A stretch of DNA of 7,608 bases from Candidatus Methanomethylicia archaeon (lineage in GTDB: Archaea > Thermoproteota > Methanomethylicia > Methanomethylicales > Methanomethylicaceae). A program made the position numbers and the translations under genes. Position 1 is the first letter of the stretch; each line of letters starts with the position of its first letter. This document shows, one piece after another, positions 1-5,276 of the stretch. The notes beneath the pieces are model-generated. The model saw only the letters and a program-made list of their open reading frames with translations, was not told where the DNA came from and did no database searches. The stretch is taken from contig JANHAI010000045.1 in the NCBI GenBank assembly GCA_024464205.1, positions 1-7,608 of the forward strand, written 5' to 3'.

Positions 1-546
1 CTCGCAGGGACAGCGGAGTATGATGTGGCACGAGTGATGAGACTAGCCGAATACGTAGTCAAGAATACGCGGATCGACTTGCTGATTGCGCCAGTATGGG
101 TTCCGCCCCTGAATGATTTAGAATTGGACAAGCTCATAGAGTTCGCGAGATCAATTGGGGCTGGAAAGAAGGTGCCGCCTCTCGGCATCCAAAAGTGCGA
201 GTTCCACAGGCATGGACGCAGGACAAAAGAGATGAAGCGCCTTTCGTGGTTTGCCTTCTATTCAAAAATGAGGGAGCTGGCTGTTAAGCACTCAATTGGA
301 CTGATTCTGAAGCCTTCCGATTTTGGGATAAGGCCGGCACCTAGGCTCTTTGGGCCGTATACCAAAGGGGAGAAGGTCAATGTCAGGGTCATTGGTCCTG
401 GCTGGCTGAATGGGGAGTCATTGGCTGTCACAAAAGACAACCAAAGGGCAGTTACTGTCGTTGGCGCGGAGCTTCCTGAGGGGGCAGAGCTGCGCGTTCG
501 CATCGTGCGATCGAAAGACAACATCCTGATAGGGAGGCTTGCCTGA
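1..546 (+). CDS. Radical SAM protein, C-terminal part (5' end outside window)
   Basis: The reading frame is open from the first base, so the gene begins upstream; the GTG at 25 is only an internal codon. The 181 visible codons resemble the C-terminal part of an archaeal radical SAM family (COG2100-like, MoaA-related). I recognise the end of the barrel, with a pattern like 'LGIQ...HGRR' at fragment residues 61-74, followed by a 'W..FY..MRELA' helix. From about residue 120 comes a small beta-rich tail containing 'GEKVNVRVIGPGW' and ending 'SKDNILIGRLA', which looks like a TRAM-type nucleic-acid-binding domain. The CxxxCxxC iron-sulfur motif would lie upstream and cannot be checked. The substrate is unknown; the TRAM-like tail hints at RNA but does not prove it. 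The stop TGA at 544-546 almost touches the next gene, so the two are probably co-transcribed. Confidence 0.8.
   Translation, partial: LAGTAEYDVARVMRLAEYVVKNTRIDLLIAPVWVPPLNDLELDKLIEFARSIGAGKKVPPLGIQKCEFHRHGRRTKEMKRLSWFAFYSKMRELAVKHSIGLILKPSDFGIRPAPRLFGPYTKGEKVNVRVIGPGWLNGESLAVTKDNQRAVTVVGAELPEGAELRVRIVRSKDNILIGRLA
532..537 (+). promoter_or_regulatory. Shine-Dalgarno site for the EamA transporter
   Basis: GGGAGG sits inside the last codons of the radical SAM gene. It lies 10 bases before the TTG at 548 but only 1 base before the in-frame TTG at 539. This spacing favours 548 as the start of the transporter and suggests that its translation is coupled to the upstream gene. Confidence 0.55.
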
Positions 547-547
547 G

Positions 548-1420
548 TTGAGTGTCCATTTTTCAAAAAAGGCGGGGGCAGCGGCAGGTTTACTCATATC
601 AGTCCTGATTTGGGGCATATCGTTCCCTGTCATCAAGGTTGCGGTGGTTGAGGTTGATTCCCTCCTTTTCATCAATCTGAGGTTCTTGCTTGCAGCAGCG
701 CTACTTGTATCATACAGCATTCTCAGAAGGGAGAGGCTGACGAGGCTCCTCAAGGGCAGGATCCTCTGGATCATGGGCGTGACTAACGGCGTAGGGTTTG
801 CTATGGAGGTTTTTGGGCTGAACTTTACGACCGCAACGAACGCATCGCTCCTCGTGAATGTGAACATAGTTTTCATGGCATTATTCAGCGCCATCCTGTT
901 GGGGGAGCGAATCAAGCACAGGGCCATATTGGGGATACTGATTGGTTTAGCAGGAGTATTTTTGATAACTACGGATGGCGACCTCACGGCATTGGCGTCA
1001 GGCTCAGCGATCGGGGATGCGATCATTTTTGTGGGAGGCGTCATTTGGGCGTATTCGATGATCTACAACAAGCGGGCGGCCACTGAGCTTAACCTTTCTT
1101 CCATGGAGGTCACTGAGTCCATGACGATCATCTCGGCGATCAGCCTTCTGCCGTTCTTGGCATTTTCATCATTCAAATTCAATCTGAACTTTCTGTCAGT
1201 CTCCTCTATTCTTTACACTGCTGTCCTTTGCACGATACTAGGCTTCTTCCTTTTCTACAAAGCCCTCAAGACATTGACGGTGGTCAATACAGGCATGCTT
1301 ATGCTCCTCGAGATCGTGGTTGCGATAATAGTGTCTTATGCTTTCCTAGGAGAAGAGATGACCTTGATCGGCATGTTCGGTGGTGCGCTTATAGCATCAG
1401 GCATATTGCTTTCTAGCTGA
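548..1420 (+). CDS. EamA/DMT-family membrane transporter
   Basis: This is a 290-residue, very hydrophobic protein with about ten predicted membrane helices, the usual size for the drug/metabolite transporter superfamily. It shows the two tandem EamA repeats. The first opens with 'WGISFPVIK' (residues 22-30) and closes with 'LLGERI' (117-122). The second starts near 'GDAIIFVGGVIWA' (156-168) and closes with 'FLGEEMT' (266-272). Such proteins sit in the cell membrane and mostly export small metabolites or amino acids; sequence alone does not give the substrate. The start chosen is TTG at 548, placed well behind GGGAGG; TTG at 539 would add three residues and overlap the upstream gene. It lies directly behind the radical SAM gene and probably shares its transcript. 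The family call is firm; the function is open. Confidence 0.9.
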   Translation: MSVHFSKKAGAAAGLLISVLIWGISFPVIKVAVVEVDSLLFINLRFLLAAALLVSYSILRRERLTRLLKGRILWIMGVTNGVGFAMEVFGLNFTTATNASLLVNVNIVFMALFSAILLGERIKHRAILGILIGLAGVFLITTDGDLTALASGSAIGDAIIFVGGVIWAYSMIYNKRAATELNLSSMEVTESMTIISAISLLPFLAFSSFKFNLNFLSVSSILYTAVLCTILGFFLFYKALKTLTVVNTGMLMLLEIVVAIIVSYAFLGEEMTLIGMFGGALIASGILLSS

Positions 1421-1462
1421 AGGCATGAGCTGCATGGTGACTAAGTTGGCCACAAAACAGTC

Positions 1463-1470
1463 CATATATC
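1463..1470 (+). promoter_or_regulatory. Possible TATA box for a short transcript
   Basis: CATATATC lies in the gap after the EamA gene. Its centre is about 26 bases ahead of an ATG at 1492, the spacing of an archaeal leaderless promoter. No obvious purine-rich BRE precedes it, so support is weak. It would drive a short plus-strand RNA through the stem-loop at 1520-1564. Confidence 0.3.
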
Positions 1471-1519
1471 TCGACCGCAAGCGTTAGTATAATGAAGCCA
1501 ACAAGCAGCCATAGGGAAC

Positions 1520-1564
1520 GGCGGCATGGGCATGGACCCACCATTCAAATCCAGCCCTGCCGCC
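1520..1564. other. Long stem-loop in the gap between converging genes
   Basis: The arm GGCGGCATGGGCATGG (1520-1535) pairs with CCAGCCCTGCCGCC (1551-1564). All 14 bases of the second arm are matched, with only two single-base bulges (T1527 and A1532) in the first. A further A-T pair (1536/1550) closes a loop of 13 bases. Read on the minus strand, it begins 8 bases after the nikR stop codon, so it could protect or terminate the metal-operon transcript, although no U-run follows on that side. Read on the plus strand, a run of six T (1586-1591) follows 21 bases later. The rest of the gap 1421-1572 shows no convincing gene. Confidence 0.65.
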
Positions 1565-1572
1565 TCAAAGGA

Positions 1573-1986
1573 TCAAGGCAGATTGTTTTTTATCTCCATT
1601 GACATCACGGAGAACTTTATCTGCTCCACACGCCTGTTCGACTTCAGGCCGTCAATGAGGCGCCTGAGCCTTTCAGAAGGCCCTTTGACGACCATTACCT
1701 CCAGACAGCTTTTTTCGGTCAGGTGCGAGTGGAGGTAGGTCGTGATGATGTCTTGGTATTCGTGCTGAATGTGAGTCAGCTCAATGTCCTTTGTGACCTT
1801 CTCGTACAGCACAGTGATCGTAGCCACAACTTCTCCTTCCATTGCTTCCAGCTGCCTATATTCCGATATGTACTTACGCACAGCTTGGCGGATTACCTCG
1901 GATCTGCTGGCGTACCACTCCTCTCCCAGAACGCTGTCCAGTTCGGAGAGGAGCTCATCAGGGATCGAAAGGCTGACTACCACCAT
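1573..1986 (-). CDS. nikR: NikR-type nickel-responsive transcriptional regulator
   Basis: The 137-residue protein has the NikR layout. An N-terminal ribbon-helix-helix DNA-binding domain ('VVVSLSIPDELLSELD', then 'SRSEVIRQAVRKYI' to about residue 40) is followed by a C-terminal ACT-like tetramer domain that binds metal. The four ligands of E. coli NikR's high-affinity nickel site (H76, H87, H89, C95) correspond to H75, H86, H88 and C94 here with identical spacing, seen in 'YLHSHLTEKSC'. It should therefore be a true metal sensor and not just a CopG-like repressor. It is last in a minus-strand string after the ABC metal-transport genes, 62 bases behind the permease stop, and has a possible TATA box of its own. 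The likely role is repression of the transporter, itself, or nickel-related genes elsewhere when nickel is plentiful. The ATG at 1986 fits both the domain start and the promoter spacing. Confidence 0.9.
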   Translation of the reverse strand: MVVVSLSIPDELLSELDSVLGEEWYASRSEVIRQAVRKYISEYRQLEAMEGEVVATITVLYEKVTKDIELTHIQHEYQDIITTYLHSHLTEKSCLEVMVVKGPSERLRRLIDGLKSNRRVEQIKFSVMSMEIKNNLP

Positions 1987-2022
1987 ATGCTTTCAGCACG
2001 CTTCCCATATATTTCAAATAAG

Positions 2023-2030
2023 TTATAAAT
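2023..2030 (-). promoter_or_regulatory. Possible TATA box for nikR
   Basis: Read on the minus strand, ATTTATAA lies in the gap between the permease stop and nikR. Transcription would start near 2000, about 14 bases before the nikR ATG. This would let nikR be transcribed apart from the transport genes. Upstream of it (2034-2044) is the short dyad GATG-GTA-CATC. Confidence 0.4.
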
Positions 2031-2048
2031 AATGATGGTACATCGGCA

Positions 2049-2867
2049 TTAAAGCCTACTGTAGACTGCAGATACAGCGAAGATGAAGACCAAGGTGAAG
2101 ACTATGACTCCGCTTGTGGCAATGTCATAAAGGGCTGAGATGATGAGGCCCATGATCAGACCAACAACGCCGACAACGACAGTTGTTAGCATCGTTTTCC
2201 TGAAAGAGAGGCGGAGCTGGAGTGCTGTGAGCGCGGGCAATACAACAAGAGCTACTACGAGGATTATGCCAATTATCTTTATCGAGAGGACGATCGTCAA
2301 CGCGACTATCAAGTTGAACGCTACCGACAGATACTCTACAGGTATCCCAGTAAGGCGCGATGACCTCTCATCAAAGGAGATGCACATCAGCTCCTTGTAG
2401 AAGAGCGAGAGGAAGACAATTGTAACTACACTCAATAGAGAGACGGTCAGCAGATCGCCCATGTTTATTGTGAGGATGGATCCGAACAGATAGCTGAATA
2501 GCTCTACGTTGAATCCTCCTGCCAAACTTATTATAATAAGGCCTGTCGAGAAGCCTATCGCGAGCATGACAGCGATGGCAGAGTCAGATTGCGCTATGCC
2601 TTTCCTCCTCAAGTAAGAGATCGCAAGGACGGCGACAGCCGATATGAGCAGCGCGGGTATTATCGGATTGATTGAGAAGAACAAGCCAATCGCAATTCCG
2701 CCAAAAGCCGTATGTGCCAAGCCGTCCACTATCATGGATTCTTTGCGCAATATGAGGAATAGGCCGATCCATGCGCAAGCGAGAGTGACCAAGACCCCGC
2801 CTAAGACTGCATTTTGGAAGAATTGGTAATTGAATAGATTCATCAAGACAGAGATGGGATCACTCAT
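2049..2867 (-). CDS. znuB: ABC metal transporter permease, ZnuB/ABC-3 family
   Basis: The 272-residue integral membrane protein belongs to the ABC-3 permease family, which forms the channel of zinc/manganese-type importers. Visible family features are the early 'FFQNAVLGGVLVTLACAWIG' helix, 'LRKESMIVDGLAHTAFGGIA' (the region usually written as 'S.igdgLsHa.f.Gva'), and the late 'KIIGIILVVALVVLPALTA' helix, where the family has 'k.vG.lLv.alLilPaa.A'. About eight or nine membrane helices are expected. A longer reading starting at 2954 would overlap the ATPase gene by 95 bases with a non-hydrophobic leader encoded inside it; I chose the ATG at 2867, which follows a strong AGGGGGG site and overlaps the ATPase stop by only 8 bases. 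That overlap implies translational coupling. The metal carried is not certain: zinc by family habit, possibly nickel given the NikR next door. Confidence 0.88.
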   Translation of the reverse strand: MSDPISVLMNLFNYQFFQNAVLGGVLVTLACAWIGLFLILRKESMIVDGLAHTAFGGIAIGLFFSINPIIPALLISAVAVLAISYLRRKGIAQSDSAIAVMLAIGFSTGLIIISLAGGFNVELFSYLFGSILTINMGDLLTVSLLSVVTIVFLSLFYKELMCISFDERSSRLTGIPVEYLSVAFNLIVALTIVLSIKIIGIILVVALVVLPALTALQLRLSFRKTMLTTVVVGVVGLIMGLIISALYDIATSGVIVFTLVFIFAVSAVYSRL

Positions 2868-3639
2868 CCTTGAAGTCCCCCCTGCATTCGTGCCTATGGT
2901 AAACAAAGTGGAAATGTTCCCCGTAGGCTTTCCGAAGCAATTCGTTCGGGTCAACCGTTGGCGTTATCGGTGAAGAATAGACATCCCTGTTAACGCAGAG
3001 GACCCTTGACATCCTACAGAAGACAGCAGTCAGGTCATGGGATACCATCAATATTGTGATATTCCGCTTCTGGTTCAGGTTGCTCATCTTCTGGAAAAAT
3101 TTTTCCTGGGTGTCAGCGTCGACCCCCACTATGGGCTCATCAAGGAAGAGGATCTCAGGGCCCCTTACAAGGGCTTTTGCAATGAAAGCCCTTTGCTTCT
3201 GACCTCCAGACAGCTCGCCCATCCTTTTGTCGCTGATCTCCCTCAGACCCATGAAATCGATTGAGTCCTCAACGGCTTCCCAGTCATCGTCCTTCAAAGG
3301 GCGACCCAAATTGCCCCTATTGACCCTCCCGAGCGAGATCAGCTCTCTCACTGTTATTGGAAAGTTCGGGTCAAAATTTACAGCGTCTTGGGGAACATAG
3401 GCAAGGCGCTGCCATTGCCTAAAAGAAGCGATGTCTTGGTTGAAGATCTTTATTGTCCCGCTCTCCCGCGGGATCATCCCAAGTATGGCTAACAGGAGCG
3501 TCGTCTTCCCGCCCCCATTTGGACCGACGATCCCCACGTAGTCATTCCGATTTACAACGAATGAGGCGTTTCTTATTACCTGAGCGCCGCCTCTAGTTAC
3601 GTTAAGCCCTTCAACAACTAGGACGTGATCTTCATCCAA
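2860..3639 (-). CDS. znuC: ABC metal transporter ATPase, ZnuC-like
   Basis: This 259-residue cytoplasmic ABC ATPase powers the neighbouring permease. All catalytic motifs are intact: Walker A 'GPNGGGKTT' (39-47), Q-loop 'VPQ' (82-84), signature 'LSGGQ' (143-147), Walker B 'ILFLDEP' (163-169) and the H-loop histidine H201 in 'VSHDL'. The C-terminus 'EHFHFVYHRHEC' (241-252) carries four histidines and one cysteine, a possible metal-binding or sensing tail. The start is TTG at 3639, the only usable start after an in-frame stop, and a GGAGAG-like site lies 10 bases before it; a nearby ATG at 3635 is in another frame and runs into a stop after five codons. The gene follows the binding-protein gene by 27 bases and overlaps the permease gene by 8. 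Confidence 0.9.
   Translation of the reverse strand: MDEDHVLVVEGLNVTRGGAQVIRNASFVVNRNDYVGIVGPNGGGKTTLLLAILGMIPRESGTIKIFNQDIASFRQWQRLAYVPQDAVNFDPNFPITVRELISLGRVNRGNLGRPLKDDDWEAVEDSIDFMGLREISDKRMGELSGGQKQRAFIAKALVRGPEILFLDEPIVGVDADTQEKFFQKMSNLNQKRNITILMVSHDLTAVFCRMSRVLCVNRDVYSSPITPTVDPNELLRKAYGEHFHFVYHRHECRGDFKDE
2877..2883 (-). promoter_or_regulatory. Shine-Dalgarno site for the permease gene
   Basis: On the minus strand AGGGGGG lies 9 bases ahead of the ATG at 2867, inside the 3' end of the ATPase gene. It decides for the short permease start over the longer one at 2954. Confidence 0.55.
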
Positions 3640-3649
3640 AACGCAGCCA

Positions 3650-3656
3650 CTCTCCT
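3650..3656 (-). promoter_or_regulatory. Shine-Dalgarno site for the ATPase gene
   Basis: On the minus strand AGGAGAG lies 10 bases ahead of the TTG at 3639, in the 27-base gap after the binding-protein gene. It supports the TTG start, since no ATG or GTG is available in this frame. Confidence 0.5.
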
Positions 3657-3666
3657 AAATCAGGAG

Positions 3667-4614
3667 TCATGCTCCAAGACCAGTCTTCAGACTATTAAGA
3701 TTAGCCTCCATTTGGCCAATATAGTCTTTGTCATCGATTGGGCCCAACATCAAGTAAAGTTTCAGAACCTGCACTTCGTGCCCAGAAATCCTCTCTAGGT
3801 CAATTTTGAGGACTTGGGCATATTGGTTTGAGTAGACAGGGTCTGTGAAGACTACATATACGTTGTGAGTTGACATTAGCGTGACGAGATTGGTAAGCGC
3901 AGTTATGCTTGGCTGCTGGTCAGCGGAAATGCCTATGACGCCATGTTGCTCAAAGCCATAGCGCTCCGCCAGGTATCCGAAGGCAGCGTGTGTCACGAAG
4001 ATCATATTCTTTGTCCGGTTTGACAGTTCGGATTGATAGCTGCTGTCCAAGTTTTCGAACCTTTCTTTTAGCTCTTGCCACCGCTGTCCATAGTAAGCGC
4101 TGTTGGCAGGATCCTTGAGGAGAAGTGCCTCATACACCTTTTGGGCCTGCTGTAATGCCAAGTTTGGGCTGACCCAAGTATGAGGATCGTATTGACCATG
4201 ATCATGCGCTTCGCCTTCATCACCCCCTTCTGAGGCTTCATGCAATGTAATGCCCTCTGTTGCCTCGACCACTATCGTTCTCGTTGTGTTTATTAGCGGA
4301 AGTATGTCCTCTTCGAACCAATGATCTAGACCAGCACCATTGTAGATCAAGATATCGGCGTCGTTGGCTTTGGCGATGTCCGACGCAGAAGGTTGCCATG
4401 AATGAACTTCACTATTGTACGGAATGAGGGGCTTTACTGACACTCTGTCCCCCCCTATCGCTTCTGCATAGAATGCAAGGGGATAAAATGTCGTGATGAT
4501 GCTAATCTTGTCACGAGCATTGTTTTGTGCATAGGAAATGCCATAGGAGAGGGCGCCTAGGGTTGCGATGGCAATAATGACGGAAGAGAGAAAAATTGCC
4601 TGCCTCCGCCTCAT
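3667..4614 (-). CDS. znuA: ABC transporter metal-binding protein, ZnuA/TroA family
   Basis: The 315-residue extracellular solute-binding protein belongs to the cluster A-I (TroA/ZnuA) family. It begins 'MRRR' followed by a hydrophobic stretch (about 7-29) that acts as a signal peptide or membrane anchor; there is no lipobox cysteine. Three expected metal-ligand histidines are visible: H71 in 'EVHSWQPS', H145 in 'YDPHTWVSP' and H209 in 'VTHAAFGYL'. A histidine at the third position is typical of zinc-type proteins, where manganese-type ones have glutamate. Between the first two ligands lies a short acidic, His-containing loop (125-139, ending 'AHDHG'), as in many zinc-binding members. The fourth ligand is unclear: the usual 'LDPLG' region reads 'KLYLMLG', leaving D258 in 'FTDPVYS' as a candidate. 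It is first in the operon, ahead of the ATPase and permease genes. An AGGGGT site lies 4 bases before the ATG. Confidence 0.9.
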   Translation of the reverse strand: MRRRQAIFLSSVIIAIATLGALSYGISYAQNNARDKISIITTFYPLAFYAEAIGGDRVSVKPLIPYNSEVHSWQPSASDIAKANDADILIYNGAGLDHWFEEDILPLINTTRTIVVEATEGITLHEASEGGDEGEAHDHGQYDPHTWVSPNLALQQAQKVYEALLLKDPANSAYYGQRWQELKERFENLDSSYQSELSNRTKNMIFVTHAAFGYLAERYGFEQHGVIGISADQQPSITALTNLVTLMSTHNVYVVFTDPVYSNQYAQVLKIDLERISGHEVQVLKLYLMLGPIDDKDYIGQMEANLNSLKTGLGA

Positions 4615-4644
4615 GATGACCCCTAAAAGCCACTAAGCGCCCTG

Positions 4645-4655
4645 ACTTATTAAGT
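4645..4655 (-). promoter_or_regulatory. Possible promoter/operator of the metal-transport operon
   Basis: ACTTA-T-TAAGT is a perfect 11-base dyad. On the minus strand it contains the TATA-like CTTAATAAG about 35 bases before the binding-protein start, which would give a leader of about 10 bases carrying the AGGGGT site. A repressor bound to the dyad would block TBP. Assignment as an operator is inference. Confidence 0.4.
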
Positions 4656-4706
4656 TTTTTATTTTTTTAAATAAAAATTAATAATTTTGATTTATTTTTT
4701 AATAAT
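4656..4706 (-). terminator. A+T-only stretch, probable stress-protein gene terminator
   Basis: Almost every base here is A or T. Read on the minus strand, downstream of the stress-protein stop, it gives several U-rich runs, the usual archaeal termination signal. It includes a nine-pair A/T hairpin with arms 4656-4664 and 4669-4677 around four bases. The stretch also lies just upstream of the metal-operon promoter. Confidence 0.4.
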
Positions 4707-4732
4707 GGCAAGCTGCTGGCGCATCAACGGAT

Positions 4733-5224
4733 CTATCGCCTCACAACATAAACATCGCAAGAGGCATTTTTGACCACGTAGTCTGCAACGCTCCCAAGAA
4801 GAGTGCGTTTGATCCCTGTCAAGCCTCTTGATCCCACGACGATCATCGCGCACTTCTCCTTTTCAGCAGCCTTAACGAGGCCGGATCCTACAGAGCCCCA
4901 TACAGGTATTATCTTGGCTTCCACATCTTTGATATCAGCCTTTCTCGCCCTTGATTCATACTCCTTCAGTATGGGTGACACCTTGTCTATGATCTGCTGC
5001 GGTACTTTTGGCTCAAGGTCTGGAAGAGACGTCATTACATGCGGATATCCTGGGAAGCCTTTTACTAGCGGCATTGCAGGCAATGGGCAGACGTAAATGA
5101 TCAGTAAGCGCGACACCGTCTTTTTTGCCATTTCAATTGCAGATTCGAGGGCAGCCTCAGATGGCTTTGAGCCGTCTACCCCCACCACAATTGTGCTGAC
5201 GCTCTCCTCAGGAGGTGGAGCCAT
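4733..5224 (-). CDS. Universal stress protein (UspA family), ATP-binding type
   Basis: The 163-residue, single-domain Usp protein opens with the strand 'TIVVGVDGSKPSEAALESAI' (11-30), where the aspartate at 17 belongs to the nucleotide pocket. It ends with the complete ATP-binding signature G-2x-G-9x-G-S (G131, G134, G144, S145) in 'GSRGLTGIKRTLLGS', followed by the final strand 'DVYVVRR'. This puts it in the MJ0577-like group that binds ATP, unlike the non-binding E. coli UspA. The cellular role is not known; such proteins are cytoplasmic and often respond to starvation or stress. The ATG at 5224 is 26 bases from the centre of a TATA-like element, so the mRNA is probably leaderless. The gene diverges from the HAD phosphatase gene and lies 118 bases upstream of the metal operon on the same strand. 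Confidence 0.9.
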   Translation of the reverse strand: MAPPPEESVSTIVVGVDGSKPSEAALESAIEMAKKTVSRLLIIYVCPLPAMPLVKGFPGYPHVMTSLPDLEPKVPQQIIDKVSPILKEYESRARKADIKDVEAKIIPVWGSVGSGLVKAAEKEKCAMIVVGSRGLTGIKRTLLGSVADYVVKNASCDVYVVRR

Positions 5225-5237
5225 GATTCAAACTTGC

Positions 5238-5262
5238 TTTTAAAGTTTTTAAGCATTTATCG
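5238..5262. promoter_or_regulatory. Shared divergent promoter, stress protein and HAD genes
   Basis: Only 52 bases separate the two starts (5224 minus, 5277 plus). A single TATA-like core, TTTTTAAGC (5246-5254), lies at the midpoint, about 26 bases from each ATG. BRE-like A-rich flanks are present on both sides: TTAAAG (5240-5245) for the plus direction and CGATAAAT (5255-5262 read in reverse) for the minus direction. Both mRNAs would be leaderless. Confidence 0.5.
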
Positions 5263-5276
5263 TCATTTCATTATGC

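Noticed and set aside
418..1044. Open frame of 208 codons on the minus strand opposite the radical SAM end and EamA gene
   Set aside because: Antisense to two clear genes; the protein is Ser/Thr/Pro-rich low-information sequence typical of a shadow frame, with no family features.
1741..1766. C-box-like GTGATGA with a downstream CTGA on the plus strand
   Set aside because: Lies inside nikR on the opposite strand, with no flanking stem or full box set; judged chance.
1723..2032. Two plus-strand open frames opposite nikR
   Set aside because: They mirror a well-supported NikR gene and show no recognisable domain or start signal.
2868..2954. Longer start for the ABC permease at 2954
   Set aside because: It would overlap the ATPase gene by 95 bases and add a polar leader not seen in the family; the ATG at 2867 has a strong ribosome site.
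5273..5275. ATG at 5273 as the phosphatase start
   Set aside because: Out of frame with the HAD motifs; the ATG at 5277 is in frame and fits the promoter spacing.
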